Origin: Planktomarina temperata RCA23
Lineage (GTDB): Bacteria > Pseudomonadota > Alphaproteobacteria > Rhodobacterales > Rhodobacteraceae
Length of the DNA stretch: 64,000 bases
Direction: 5' to 3'
Assembly (NCBI RefSeq): GCF_000738435.1
Contig: NZ_CP003984.1
Location: 1,178,001-1,242,000, forward strand
Below, piece by piece: positions 53,231 to 62,500 of the stretch; position 1 is the stretch's first letter, and the number at the start of each line of letters is the position of its first letter. Position numbers and translations under genes: made by a program. The notes below the pieces were generated by a model. The model ran no database searches. It saw only the letters and a list, made by a program, of their open reading frames with translations, and was not told the DNA's origin.

Positions 53231-54598
53231 TCATATGTCCAGCAAAGAAAAGCTCAGCTTGATTTTAGCGCCACGGGGGGAGGGCAGGATGCTCAACTGC
53301 CCGCCATGATTTTTCATCACACGGGCCGCAATGGCGAGGCCAAGCCCGCTGCCAGGGCCGCCGCCGGCTTGTGAAAAACGGCTCAGCGCCTCGATGTGGC
53401 GATCCTCGGGTATTCCAATACCATCATCTTGGATGAGAATTTCCGCCCCGGCGCCGCTCTTGCGGAGTGTGACCCAAATTCGCTTCAGCTTTGGCCCGCC
53501 ATGCACCAAACAATTGCTGAAGATATTTAAAACAGCCTCTTGGAGCATGGTTTGATCGGCCTGAATAAACAGGCTTTCGCGCGGCAAATCTTGGGTGACC
53601 GTTAAGCTGGCCTTTGGGTGGTTTTGCTCAAAGGTGCTGACGGCATGGGCGATAAGCTGGTTCAGATCCATCGGGCGGCCGGTTTGCGAGACATCGGTGC
53701 CACTTGCGCGTTCAAAGGACAAAAGCTTATTGGTCAGATCGCTGGCCTCGCGCGCGGCTTGCAAGAGCTCAGCGCTGCGCTTTTGCGCGGTTTGCGGGTT
53801 TGGTGCTGTGGTGACCGCTTCGGCCAGCGCAAGGACACCCGCCATAGGGTTGCGCAGCTGATGGGCCGCGTTAGAGATGAATTCGTCTTTCGAGCTGATG
53901 CGCCGGGACACCCTATTTAATAGACCATTTAAAGTGGTCACCAGCCCCCGAGCCTCGGTTGGGACAGCCCTGCGGATCGGCTCCAATTCGCTTGGCGTGC
54001 GCTTTGCAATGGCGCGCTCAAGCTCTAACAGCGGGCGCAGCCCCAAACGCACCCCGAACCACACAACAATGGCAACGCTCATCACCAGCGCGGCAATCAC
54101 TGCAAAGGAGCGCGACAAGACATTGCGCACAAAGCTGCTGCGCACGCTCGCGTTTTGCCACACGGTGATGTTGAAAATTCCGGCAATGCCGCTGACCAAG
54201 GTCACATCTTGGAAGCGCAGAACCCGCACATTTTCGCCCTGATAGACACTGTTGTAGTAAAAAGGATCTGTGGCCCCTTTGGGGGCCATACTCGGTAAGA
54301 CCGGTGGGGTGGAATAGCCTGTGACAAACACACCGTCGGGAGCAAACACATGATAAAATATCGTGCCGCCAGAGGTATCGGCCAGCAGGCGACGGGTCGA
54401 GGGGCTAATGGCGTCCCCATCCGACAGCGCAACGTCGCGCGATATCGCAATTGCGGCGGAGAGCAAGCCTTTGTCAAAGATGCTTTCGGCCCGCAGGGTC
54501 GTATTGTGGAACTGCCAAGCACCGGCAATCAGCGAAATGATGAGCAGAGGGGGCAGGATTATCAATGTCAGCCGGGCCCTCAAAGAGCTGGGTTTCAT
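53231..54598 (-). CDS. tctE: TctE-like sensor histidine kinase
   Basis: A 455-residue membrane kinase. Two helices (about 12-30 and 160-185) enclose a periplasmic sensor domain of the TctE (2CSK_N) type. A HAMP-like linker, the phospho-acceptor His in SNAAHQLRNPMAGV, the N box NIFSNCLVHGG, and the G boxes DDGIGIPED and GGGPGSGLGLAIA follow. It senses external tricarboxylates and phosphorylates TctD. Its start overlaps the tctD stop. It is divergent from tctC. Confidence 0.87.
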   Translation of the reverse strand: MKPSSLRARLTLIILPPLLIISLIAGAWQFHNTTLRAESIFDKGLLSAAIAISRDVALSDGDAISPSTRRLLADTSGGTIFYHVFAPDGVFVTGYSTPPVLPSMAPKGATDPFYYNSVYQGENVRVLRFQDVTLVSGIAGIFNITVWQNASVRSSFVRNVLSRSFAVIAALVMSVAIVVWFGVRLGLRPLLELERAIAKRTPSELEPIRRAVPTEARGLVTTLNGLLNRVSRRISSKDEFISNAAHQLRNPMAGVLALAEAVTTAPNPQTAQKRSAELLQAAREASDLTNKLLSFERASGTDVSQTGRPMDLNQLIAHAVSTFEQNHPKASLTVTQDLPRESLFIQADQTMLQEAVLNIFSNCLVHGGPKLKRIWVTLRKSGAGAEILIQDDGIGIPEDRHIEALSRFSQAGGGPGSGLGLAIAARVMKNHGGQLSILPSPRGAKIKLSFSLLDI

Positions 54599-55269
54599 GC
54601 GCGCTCCTGCACCGTGATGTGATATCCCAATCCACGTCGCGCTTGGATCAAAACACCGTGGTCTTTCAGTCTTTGGCGGAGCCGTGAGATATAAACTTCG
54701 ATGACTTTTTCCTCAATATCAGCCCCGACGCCGTAGACGTGATCGAGCATTGCGCTTTTGGATACAAGCCGTCCGTCCGCACTCAGCAGGCATTCAAAGA
54801 CCGACATTTCTCGGCGCGGAATCTCCAAAGCGGTTTCGCCATCAAACAATTGCCGCGCATTTGGATCGTAATGCAAAGAACCAATTTTGCGCAGTTTTTG
54901 CTGTGGAATAGCCCGGCGGCGCAGGAGGGCGCGAACCCGTGCCTCCAACTCCGCCATCTCGAAGGGCTTGATCAAATAATCATCCGCCCCGGCATCCAAT
55001 CCTTTGACCCGGTCTTGCGTTTCCGCACGGGCGGTTAGCAAGATCACGGGCCGCGCATCGCCGCGTTTGCGCATTTGTGACAGCAAATCCAGCCCATTCA
55101 CGTCGGGCAGGTTGATGTCGAGGATCACAAGATCAGCTCCATCTGCAACAAGATAGTCTTGCGCCTCATCGCCATTGGCAATCGCATCCACAGAATGGCC
55201 TGCATCTTCCAAACGATAGGTTATGCCTTTTGACAGGCTGATATTGTCTTCAACAAGCGTAATTCGCAT
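54595..55269 (-). CDS. tctD: TctD-like OmpR-family response regulator
   Basis: A 224-residue regulator. The receiver domain has the acidic pair in LVEDN, the phospho-acceptor Asp in LVILDINLPDVNG, LLTAR and the Lys in YLIKPFE. A winged helix follows (LEIPRREMSVFECLLSADGR ... VIEVYISRLRQRL). The start at 55269 (MRITLVEDN) has GGAA upstream; the longer ORF adds an unrelated N-terminus. It probably activates the divergent tctC-tctAB operon. Confidence 0.9.
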   Translation of the reverse strand: MRITLVEDNISLSKGITYRLEDAGHSVDAIANGDEAQDYLVADGADLVILDINLPDVNGLDLLSQMRKRGDARPVILLTARAETQDRVKGLDAGADDYLIKPFEMAELEARVRALLRRRAIPQQKLRKIGSLHYDPNARQLFDGETALEIPRREMSVFECLLSADGRLVSKSAMLDHVYGVGADIEEKVIEVYISRLRQRLKDHGVLIQARRGLGYHITVQERA

Positions 55270-55403
55270 TGCTGTTTTTCCGATCCGTGAAAGTTTCATG
55301 AAAGCTTCGCAGATTACACAGCAAGCATCAACCTGGGGTTTATGCCTCAATATGATTCCAATTACGCGGCTTCTGACGCGTTAAAAAAATCTGGGAGGAT
55401 TTA

Positions 55404-56510
55404 ATGTCTACACTTAAAACAACACGCCGCATGGCTATGGGCCTTGTGGCTGCAGCGACGGCCACCTTTGGCCTTCAAGCCAATGCAGGCGGCCATGGGA
55501 TTGACCTGACAGGCGAGACTGTTGAGTGGATCATTCCGTTTTCGGAAACCGGTGGCTCTGCCAAATGGGCAAATTTTTATGCGCCTTTGCTGTCGGAAGC
55601 TTTGCCAGGCCAGCCGACTGTTGTCGTAAAATTCATGCCAGGTGCGGGCTCAACCAAAGGTGCCAACTATTTCCATGAGCAAGAATATGATGACGGCACG
55701 CTCATTTTCGGCTCCTCCGGTTCAACACAATTTCCATTCTTGCTGGGCGACCCGCGGGTGAAATTCGACTATGCCGATTGGAATGTGGTTTTGGCCTCTG
55801 GAACAGGCGGCGTGGCTTATCTTCCACCTGAGCTTGCGGCCAAAATGGACGGCTTGGATGCCTCTGGTCTGAAAGACACAGACTTCATCTATGGCAACCA
55901 AGGTGCCACGCGTCTTGACTTGGTCCCGACATTGGCTTGGGAAATGCTGGGTCTGAACGTTGAAAGCGTCATGGGCATCAAAGGCCGCGGTGACGGGCGT
56001 TTGATGTTTGAACGGGGCGAGGCGAATATCGATTATCAAACCTCCTCTTCCTATTTGTCCGGCGTGACACCATTGGTTGAGGCTGGTACAGCCGTGCCAA
56101 TGATGACTTGGGGTGCTTTGAGCGATGCGGGCGATATCGTTCGCGACCCCACATTCCCGGAGATTCCAACCTTCAAAGAAGTTTGCGAAGCAACCGATGG
56201 TTGTGAAACCTCTGGCGAAAAATGGGATGCTTGGAAAGCCTTCTTCATTGCAGGCTTCCCGGCTCAAAAAATGGTGTTCTTGCCAAGAGGCGCAACGGCG
56301 GATGCCATGGTGACCTATACGGCGGCATTTGAAGCTGTAAAAGCGCGTGCTGATTTTGCAGAAATTTCGGGCAAGCGTTTGGGCAAATACCCGCAGATGA
56401 CCGGGGCCGCGGCCGAAGCTGCCAAAGCAAGTGGCACAAATGTGAGCCCTGATGCCAAAGCCTTCATTGTGAATTGGCTACAAGAAAAATACGGTGTTTC
56501 TCTAAACTAA
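55404..56510 (+). CDS. tctC: Tripartite tricarboxylate transporter substrate-binding protein
   Basis: A 368-residue periplasmic receptor of the TctC/Bug family. The signal peptide (RRMAMGLVAAATATFGLQAN, then AGG) is followed by VEWIIPFSETGGSAKWANF and the family MPGAGSTKGANYF. GGGAGG precedes the ATG. It hands a tri- or dicarboxylate to the TctA-TctB permease downstream and, with TctE, may take part in sensing. Confidence 0.88.
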   Translation: MSTLKTTRRMAMGLVAAATATFGLQANAGGHGIDLTGETVEWIIPFSETGGSAKWANFYAPLLSEALPGQPTVVVKFMPGAGSTKGANYFHEQEYDDGTLIFGSSGSTQFPFLLGDPRVKFDYADWNVVLASGTGGVAYLPPELAAKMDGLDASGLKDTDFIYGNQGATRLDLVPTLAWEMLGLNVESVMGIKGRGDGRLMFERGEANIDYQTSSSYLSGVTPLVEAGTAVPMMTWGALSDAGDIVRDPTFPEIPTFKEVCEATDGCETSGEKWDAWKAFFIAGFPAQKMVFLPRGATADAMVTYTAAFEAVKARADFAEISGKRLGKYPQMTGAAAEAAKASGTNVSPDAKAFIVNWLQEKYGVSLN

Positions 56511-56523
56511 GCTTTTCTTCTAG

Positions 56524-56555
56524 AACGCCCCACTCAAGATAGGTGGGGCGTTTTT
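56524..56555 (+). terminator. Rho-independent-type terminator between tctC and the permease gene
   Basis: ACGCCCCAC (56525-56533) pairs with GTGGGGCGT (56543-56551) over a nine-base loop, followed by TTTTT. As in the ABC operon at 29397, partial readthrough would give receptor in excess over the permease. Confidence 0.85.
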
Positions 56556-56592
56556 ATAAGGAAAGTGGGAGGATATTGTCTTGGAAGTTATC

Positions 56593-58608
56593 ATGGAGGC
56601 CTTGCCCGCCTTCGGCGAGGCTTGGGCACTTATCCTGCAGCCGGTTGTTCTGGGATATTTGGTTCTTGGTGTGCTCATGGGGCTGTGCATCGGCGTCTTT
56701 CCCGGTCTCGGCGGCATCGCGGGCCTGTCGCTCTTGCTGCCCTTCATGTTTGGCATGGATCCGATCTTAGGCCTTGCTTTGATGATTGGTATGGTGGCGG
56801 TTGTGCCAACCTCTGATACTTTCGCCTCTGTTTTGATGGGTATTCCAGGCTCTTCCGCGTCACAAGCCACTGTCTTGGACGGCTTCCCGATGGCGCAAAA
56901 GGGCAAGGCGGCGCGGGCGCTCTCGGCGGCCTTTGCATCATCGCTTTTTGGCGGATTGGTTGGCGCAAGTTTTTTGACGGTCTTTATTTTGGTCGCCCGG
57001 CCCATCGTTTTGGAATTTCGCACGCCAGAGCTGTTGATGATTACGATTTTTGGCCTTTCAATGGTTGGTATTTTGGCTGGGCGTGTGGCCATCAAGGGCA
57101 TTGTTGCGGCGGGTCTGGGCATGTTGATTGGCACCATTGGAGAAGGGGCTTCTTCTGGTGATTTGCGCATGTCCTCTTACGATTTTCCCTATCTTGTCGA
57201 CGGTCTGAAATTGGTAATTGTAGGCCTTGGCATTTTCGCAATTCCTGAAATTATCACCCTGCTGCGTAATGACCGCGCCATCAGCCAGGAGGCGCAGATC
57301 GGTGGCGGTTGGATCGCAGGGATCAAAGATTGGTTTGCCAATATTTGGCTTTCCGTGCGCTGTTCCATCATCGGTGTGATTGTGGGTGTGATCCCGGGTC
57401 TTGGCGGCTCGGTTGTGGATTGGATTGCCTATGGGCACACGGTGCAAACCAGCAAAGACAAGTCCAATTTCGGCAAAGGCGATGTGCGCGGCGTGATCGG
57501 GCCTGAAAGCTCAAACAATGCCAAAGAGGGGGGTGGCCTTGTGCCGACCTTACTGTTCGGCATTCCTGGGTCTGGCTCGATGGCAATCTTTATTGGCGCA
57601 ATTGCCCTGCTGGGATCAGGTCAGATTGAGGTCGGACCGGCCATGCTGAAAAACAATCTCGACATTACCTATGCCATCGTTTGGCTGCTTGCTCTGGCGA
57701 ATGTCGTGGGCACAGTGCTTTGCATTGCAGCCTCAGGCGGGATCGCCAAGCTCACAACCATCCGCTTTGTTTTATTGGCGCCTTTCCTGTTTATGATCAT
57801 AAGCTTCGCGGCCTTTCAATCTGGACAAAACCTGATGGACCTTGTGGCGCTTTTTGCCATTGGCTTTCTTGGAATTTTGATGCGCCGCTTTGACTGGTCG
57901 CGCCCTGCATTTTTGATTGGTTTTGTTCTGTCCAATCCAGCAGAAACCTATGCAAACCAAGCCATTCAAATCGCCCAATCCCGCTTCCGCAAAGGATTTT
58001 TTGAGGGGATTGATTATATTTTCTCGCCCATCGTGCTGGTGCTTTTGGCCATTACATTGGTCTCTGTCGTTTTGGGCCTGCGCCAGGCCAAACATATCTT
58101 GGCCGAAGGGGACAGCAAATCAGGCTCGAAACGCGCGCCGATGATGTTCCTACTCTGCATCACAGCTTTCATTGGCTATGCATTATTTGATGCCGGTTCC
58201 ATCCCGGACTATAGCCGCGATCGGGTCTTTCCGATGTTTGTGGCCAGCGTTTGTTTGGTGGGATGTACGGTGATGATTGCCCGAATGATCTTGGCCCCTG
58301 AAACCGATACGATCTTTGCCGACAGCGAGCGCAGCGCCGAAGCAGGGCAAGCGCGCTATAGCCTATGGTCCACCCTCGCGTGGTTTGCCGCGCTCCTGGT
58401 GGCCACATCGTTATTTGGGTTTATAATTGCCCTGGCCCTCTTTTTGTTCAGCTTTATGCGGATCAGAGCCAATATGAGCACCGTTTTTGCAGCGATCTAT
58501 GCGCTTGCGGGCATCGCTTTTATCTGCACTATGGCTTGGGCATTGAACCGCGATTTTCCACCCGGTCTTTTGCAAGCTTATTCTAACCTTCCATGGCCAT
58601 TCACATGA
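56593..58608 (+). CDS. tctA: Fused TctA-TctB tripartite tricarboxylate permease
   Basis: About 671 residues. The first ~500 are the 12-helix TctA domain (CIGVFPGLGGIAGLSLLLPF, VPTSDTFASVLMGIPGSSAS, SSNNAKEGGGLVPTLLFGIP). The last ~150, after a charged linker (LAEGDSKSGSKRAP), form a four-helix TctB-like domain. TctB is usually a separate small protein encoded before TctA; here it is fused at the C-terminus. ATG 56593 and the upstream TTG 56581 (GGAGG nine bases before) are both possible starts. It overlaps the next gene. Confidence 0.85.
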   Translation: MEALPAFGEAWALILQPVVLGYLVLGVLMGLCIGVFPGLGGIAGLSLLLPFMFGMDPILGLALMIGMVAVVPTSDTFASVLMGIPGSSASQATVLDGFPMAQKGKAARALSAAFASSLFGGLVGASFLTVFILVARPIVLEFRTPELLMITIFGLSMVGILAGRVAIKGIVAAGLGMLIGTIGEGASSGDLRMSSYDFPYLVDGLKLVIVGLGIFAIPEIITLLRNDRAISQEAQIGGGWIAGIKDWFANIWLSVRCSIIGVIVGVIPGLGGSVVDWIAYGHTVQTSKDKSNFGKGDVRGVIGPESSNNAKEGGGLVPTLLFGIPGSGSMAIFIGAIALLGSGQIEVGPAMLKNNLDITYAIVWLLALANVVGTVLCIAASGGIAKLTTIRFVLLAPFLFMIISFAAFQSGQNLMDLVALFAIGFLGILMRRFDWSRPAFLIGFVLSNPAETYANQAIQIAQSRFRKGFFEGIDYIFSPIVLVLLAITLVSVVLGLRQAKHILAEGDSKSGSKRAPMMFLLCITAFIGYALFDAGSIPDYSRDRVFPMFVASVCLVGCTVMIARMILAPETDTIFADSERSAEAGQARYSLWSTLAWFAALLVATSLFGFIIALALFLFSFMRIRANMSTVFAAIYALAGIAFICTMAWALNRDFPPGLLQAYSNLPWPFT

Positions 58609-59696
58609 CACAAACTGCGATCCCTTATCTTCTTATGCGTGGTGGAACCTCTCGGGGGCCATATCTGAACCGCGCTGACCTTCCCGAGGATCTCGAGACT
58701 CTGGCTGAGGTGTTAATCGCGATTGTGGGCTCTGGTCATCCGCTGAACATTGACGGGATTGGCGGTGGCGCGGCGGTCACGACCAAAGTGGCGATGTTGT
58801 CCAAGTCACAGGATCCTTGGGCCGATGTGGATTACTTTTTCGCTCAAGTGAGCGTGGAAGATAAATTGGTCGATTTCAAACCCACCTGCGGCAATATTTT
58901 GACCGGCGTGGGTCCAGCCGCCATTGAGATGGGGTTGGTCGAGGCGCAAGAGGGTGAGACACAGGTGAATATTCTGGCAGTGAACACGCAAGCGCGCGTC
59001 GCCGCTGTCATTCAAACGCCTGAGCAACAGGTCAGCTATGAGGGCGGGGCGCGCATTGATGGCGTGCCGGGAACCTCGGCGCCCATTGCCGTTCAATTCA
59101 TGGAGACGGTCGGGGGGGTCACGGGCGCCTTTTTGCCCACAGGCAACCGGGTTGATGAGATTGACGGAATCGCTGTGACTTGCATGGATGTTGCGATGCC
59201 CATGGTGATTGCAAAGGCCGAGAGCTTTGGGCTGACGGGCTATGAAACGGCCGCTGAGCTGGATGAAAATCGCGCGTTTTTTGATCAGATGGAAGCTCTA
59301 CGGCAAAAGGCAGGGGCTTTGATGGGGATGGGGGATGTCACAAAATCGGTGACGCCAAAATTTGGCCTGCTGGCCCTCGCCAAGGCCGGCGGCACAATTG
59401 CGACCCGCTATTTCATGCCCTGGAGTACGCATCCTTCCATGGCCGTCACGGGCGCGCAATGCCTAGCGTCTTGTGTGTTGACCCCAGGGACGATTGCAGA
59501 GGGCATGGCTGCCAAATCAAATGAGACCCCGGCCAATGTCATTTTGGAACATGCCTCGGGCAAGATTGAAGTGGCGGTTGATTATGCCGATACGGCGACA
59601 GGTTTCGAAATAAAATCGGCAGGTCTCATACGCACCGCTCGAAAAATTGCGGCGGGAGAGGTGTTTATTCCAAGGTCAATTTGGGCCGGTCGTTAA
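58605..59696 (+). CDS. PrpF-family protein, 4-oxalomesaconate tautomerase-like
   Basis: A 363-residue PrpF/AcnD-accessory fold isomerase, which moves a double bond or isomerises an unsaturated carboxylate. Family motifs are LMRGGTSRGPYL, GIGGGAAVTTKVAM and the catalytic-Cys segment FKPTCGNILTGVGPAAIE. 4-oxalomesaconate tautomerase (GalD) and aconitate isomerases belong here. Its position behind a tricarboxylate transporter and ahead of a tricarballylate-dehydrogenase-like enzyme suggests an aconitate-type substrate. ATG 58605 overlaps the permease stop (ATGA). Confidence 0.8.
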   Translation: MTQTAIPYLLMRGGTSRGPYLNRADLPEDLETLAEVLIAIVGSGHPLNIDGIGGGAAVTTKVAMLSKSQDPWADVDYFFAQVSVEDKLVDFKPTCGNILTGVGPAAIEMGLVEAQEGETQVNILAVNTQARVAAVIQTPEQQVSYEGGARIDGVPGTSAPIAVQFMETVGGVTGAFLPTGNRVDEIDGIAVTCMDVAMPMVIAKAESFGLTGYETAAELDENRAFFDQMEALRQKAGALMGMGDVTKSVTPKFGLLALAKAGGTIATRYFMPWSTHPSMAVTGAQCLASCVLTPGTIAEGMAAKSNETPANVILEHASGKIEVAVDYADTATGFEIKSAGLIRTARKIAAGEVFIPRSIWAGR

Positions 59697-59723
59697 CCGC
59701 GTTTACAGAAGGGTGATAGGGCG

Positions 59724-60692
59724 ATGAAGGTTCATATTCTTGATGATTGGTTCGATACCCTGCGCAGCTTGCCGTGCTTTGCCAAATTGGCCGATCACGA
59801 GGTTACCGTCTGGACGGATCATGAGCCTGACCCCGTCAAACTGGCCGCGCGATTGCAAGAGGCAGAGGCTTTGGTGCTCTTTCGTGAGCGCACCAAGGTT
59901 GGGGCTGACCTATTGGCGGGCCTGCCAAATCTGAAACTCATCTCACAGCGCAGCATCTACCCGCATGTTGATGTGCCGGCCTGTACGGCCCATGGTGTTC
60001 TGCTTTGCTCAAATATGCATTCAGATACGCCATCCTATGCGGCCGCAGAGCACACTCTGGCGTTGATTTTGGCCAGCTATCGGCAAATCCCGCAGCAGGT
60101 GACCTCAATCAAAGCGGGCCGGTGGCAATCGGGGGTCGGCAGGACCCTGCGCGGCAGAACATTGGGGCTTTATGGATATGGGCGCATTGCAGGCGCGGTT
60201 GCGGGCTACGCCAAAGCGCTGGGGCTCAATGTGCAATGGTGGGGATCAGAGGCAGGGCGCGCACGGGCCGCTGCCGCGGGTGAAACCGTGGCTGTCTCCC
60301 GTGAGGCCTTTTTTAGACAATCCGATATCGTCAGCCTGCATGTTCGGTTGAATTCCGCGACCCGGGGTTTGATCACCGCCGAGGACCTTGCATTGATGCC
60401 GCCACGCGCTTTATTTGTGAACACGTCGCGCTCCGGTCTTGTGGCCCCCGGTGTCTTAGAGGCGGAGATTGCGAAGGGTCAGCTTCATGCCGCTGTAGAT
60501 GTGTTCGATCACGAGCCGCTTTCAGATCGCGAAAATATACTTCTCACACACCCGAATGTTCTGGCCACGCCCCATATTGGCTTTGTGACCGAGGATGAGT
60601 TTGACATGCAATTTTCGGATATTTTTGATCAAATTAATGCCTATGCCGCAGGCGCACCTAGTCATATGATCAATCCAGAAGCCTATCGGTGA
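59724..60692 (+). CDS. D-isomer-specific 2-hydroxyacid dehydrogenase family protein
   Basis: A 322-residue NAD-dependent dehydrogenase with the dinucleotide fold RTLGLYGYGRIAGAVAGYAK and catalytic Arg (FVNTSRSG), Glu (DVFDHEPLSDREN) and His (TPHIGFVTEDEF). It reduces a 2-oxo acid or oxidises a D-2-hydroxy acid. It follows the tautomerase gene by 27 bases and is probably in the same transcript. The exact acid is unknown. Confidence 0.85.
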   Translation: MKVHILDDWFDTLRSLPCFAKLADHEVTVWTDHEPDPVKLAARLQEAEALVLFRERTKVGADLLAGLPNLKLISQRSIYPHVDVPACTAHGVLLCSNMHSDTPSYAAAEHTLALILASYRQIPQQVTSIKAGRWQSGVGRTLRGRTLGLYGYGRIAGAVAGYAKALGLNVQWWGSEAGRARAAAAGETVAVSREAFFRQSDIVSLHVRLNSATRGLITAEDLALMPPRALFVNTSRSGLVAPGVLEAEIAKGQLHAAVDVFDHEPLSDRENILLTHPNVLATPHIGFVTEDEFDMQFSDIFDQINAYAAGAPSHMINPEAYR

Positions 60693-60755
60693 CAGGCGCC
60701 CCCGGCAGGCGCGGCCCTGATTTCTGTTTAGAAATGGCATAGTCAGAGGGTTTGC

Positions 60756-61793
60756 TTAGGGCTTTCGGGCGCCAGTTTTCGGGCGGAACAGGCGCGCAAA
60801 GAACGGCGCACCCAGAATGACGATAAATATTCGCAAGACATGATGGGCCACCACAAAGGCCATATCTGCCCCTACAATGAGCGCAAGCACGGTCAATTCC
60901 GCTTGTCCGCCCGGCGCGAAGGCAAGAACGGTCTCCAAAGGTGGCGCCAGCCCTGCCAGGTGGATCACTTCGGCGAAGATGACAGCCAGTAACAATAGCA
61001 GCACGCAAAACCCAAGCCCGGCCGTCACATCCCGTCTGATTTCGGCCATGGTGACGCCGGCGTATTTGCACCCGACGCTCATTCCGATAAAAAATTGTGC
61101 CGCCCAAATGGCTTCTGACGGAGGGCGGTGTTGTAGGACGCCTGTAAGGGACAAGAGCGCAGCCAGCAAAAGTGGCCCAAGGATTGAGGCTCCAAACATG
61201 CCGGCACGTTTTGCCAGCTGCCAGCCAACCAGCCCGCAGAAAATCATCCACCCAAGCTGTGAGAGCGCAATACTGGCGGCCGGAGCGCCCGGGGGGTTGG
61301 TTAGATCCGCGTTCCAAATCCAGGTCAGTAGAAAAGGCAGGGTCACCACGATGACCAAGACCCGCGTGGCGTGAACGAGCGCGAGTGTGCGCAGATTGCC
61401 GCCTGCCTCTTCGCCAAAAACGAGCATGTCCTGTAGGCCGCCTGGCATTGCAGAATAATAGCTGGTGGCAAAATCAAACCCCCATAGACGCTGGAAGTAA
61501 AAAACGCCAACGAGTCCAATGCAAGTGGTCATCACCGGGATCAACAAAAGCGTCGGCCACATGCCGCCCATGGAGACCAGCAGCGAAAGGGAAAATGTAG
61601 CGCCCACGGCCACGCCGAGAATACTGCGCATCGCCTCATTGATCACTTTGAACCCACGCATGGGCACGCCGAGCAGGGCGGCAATCAAGCAAGAAAAGAT
61701 TGGCCCTAAGAGCCAAGGCAGCGGCAGATGCAAAAATTTGAACGCAAGGACGCCGAGACCCGCGACCGTATAGGCGTAGAGATGCGCGCTCAT
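60756..61793 (-). CDS. AbrB-family membrane protein (putative ammonia monooxygenase/AbrB duplication family)
   Basis: A 345-residue membrane protein with about ten helices in two repeats, with LPWLLGPIFSCLIAALLGVP in the first and FIGMSVGCKYAGVTMAEIRR leading into the second. FAPGGQAELTVLAL and SAMPGGLQDMLVFGEEAGG are the paired PGG motifs of the family. The role is unclear; transport is likely. Its start overlaps the stop of the GntR gene, so the two are one operon. Confidence 0.8.
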   Translation of the reverse strand: MSAHLYAYTVAGLGVLAFKFLHLPLPWLLGPIFSCLIAALLGVPMRGFKVINEAMRSILGVAVGATFSLSLLVSMGGMWPTLLLIPVMTTCIGLVGVFYFQRLWGFDFATSYYSAMPGGLQDMLVFGEEAGGNLRTLALVHATRVLVIVVTLPFLLTWIWNADLTNPPGAPAASIALSQLGWMIFCGLVGWQLAKRAGMFGASILGPLLLAALLSLTGVLQHRPPSEAIWAAQFFIGMSVGCKYAGVTMAEIRRDVTAGLGFCVLLLLLAVIFAEVIHLAGLAPPLETVLAFAPGGQAELTVLALIVGADMAFVVAHHVLRIFIVILGAPFFARLFRPKTGARKP

Positions 61794-62440
61794 CGGTCCA
61801 GCCCCTTGAGCCTGTGGCGCAAAGAGGTTTGCAAATGGGCCTCGGCCGCATCGCCAGCTGCTGTTTGATCGCCCGCTCGGATCGCCTCTATGATCCGAGC
61901 ATGTTGCGCGCTCACGGTTTTTATACGCGTTTCATCATCCAAAGTTGTGGGCCCCAACAGCATGAGCGCATTGTTGAGCCCCCGGGCCGAGGCCAATAAA
62001 AAGCGGTTGCGACTGGCCAGATAAATGCGATGGTGGAAATCTTGATTTAAGGCCGCAGCCTGTTGCGTGTCATCGCCGAGCGCTGCAATTTGATCATTTA
62101 GGTCATTGAGCAGGTCAATCTCAGCATCATTGGCATGTTTTGCAGCCATCTGTGCCGCTGTGCGCTCAAGAACAAGCCGCATTTCGTAAAGTTCAACAAC
62201 TTCGGAGGGGGTCAGGGTGCGGATCACGGCTCCTAACCGGGGGCGATGTTCGACAATCCCGTCGCTTTCGAGCTTGCGCAGGGCTTCACGCACGGGCGTG
62301 CGAGACAGGTCCAACCTCTTGGCCACCTCAATCTCGCGCAATCTGTCGCCGGGGCGGAAATCGCCGGAGCGTATGGCCTCGTAAAGCCGATGATAGGCAG
62401 CTTCTCCTTGGGACATAACTTGCAATTCTGTTTTGGTCAT
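61790..62440 (-). CDS. GntR-family regulator, FCD subfamily
   Basis: About 216 residues. The winged helix (RLREIEVAKRLDLSRTPVRE, wing RPRLGAVIRTLTP) is followed by an FCD domain with NQDFHHRIYLASRN and the metal-ligand His in SAQHARIIEAI. The start at 62440 (MTKTELQVMSQGE) is preferred because the longer ORF would cover the operator at 62456-62477. It probably represses itself and the divergent flavoprotein gene in response to a carboxylate. Confidence 0.83.
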   Translation of the reverse strand: MTKTELQVMSQGEAAYHRLYEAIRSGDFRPGDRLREIEVAKRLDLSRTPVREALRKLESDGIVEHRPRLGAVIRTLTPSEVVELYEMRLVLERTAAQMAAKHANDAEIDLLNDLNDQIAALGDDTQQAAALNQDFHHRIYLASRNRFLLASARGLNNALMLLGPTTLDDETRIKTVSAQHARIIEAIRAGDQTAAGDAAEAHLQTSLRHRLKGLDR

Positions 62441-62455
62441 TTTAAAGAGGCCTAA

Positions 62456-62477
62456 ATTGTATCCACCTGGATACAAT
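62456..62477. promoter_or_regulatory. GntR operator: TTGTATCCA-CC-TGGATACAA
   Basis: A perfect 9-bp inverted repeat with a two-base spacer, extended by one more A/T pair. It lies between the divergent GntR and flavoprotein starts, 16 bp and 24 bp away. TTGTATCCA half-sites are typical in form for FCD-type GntR proteins. Confidence 0.7.
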
Positions 62478-62500
62478 ACTTCAGTCAAATGGGAAAGCCA

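Noticed and set aside
60670-61317. 215-codon minus ORF within the AbrB-family gene
   Set aside because: Other-frame shadow of the AbrB-type membrane protein, with typical out-of-frame Arg/Gly/Cys-rich composition.
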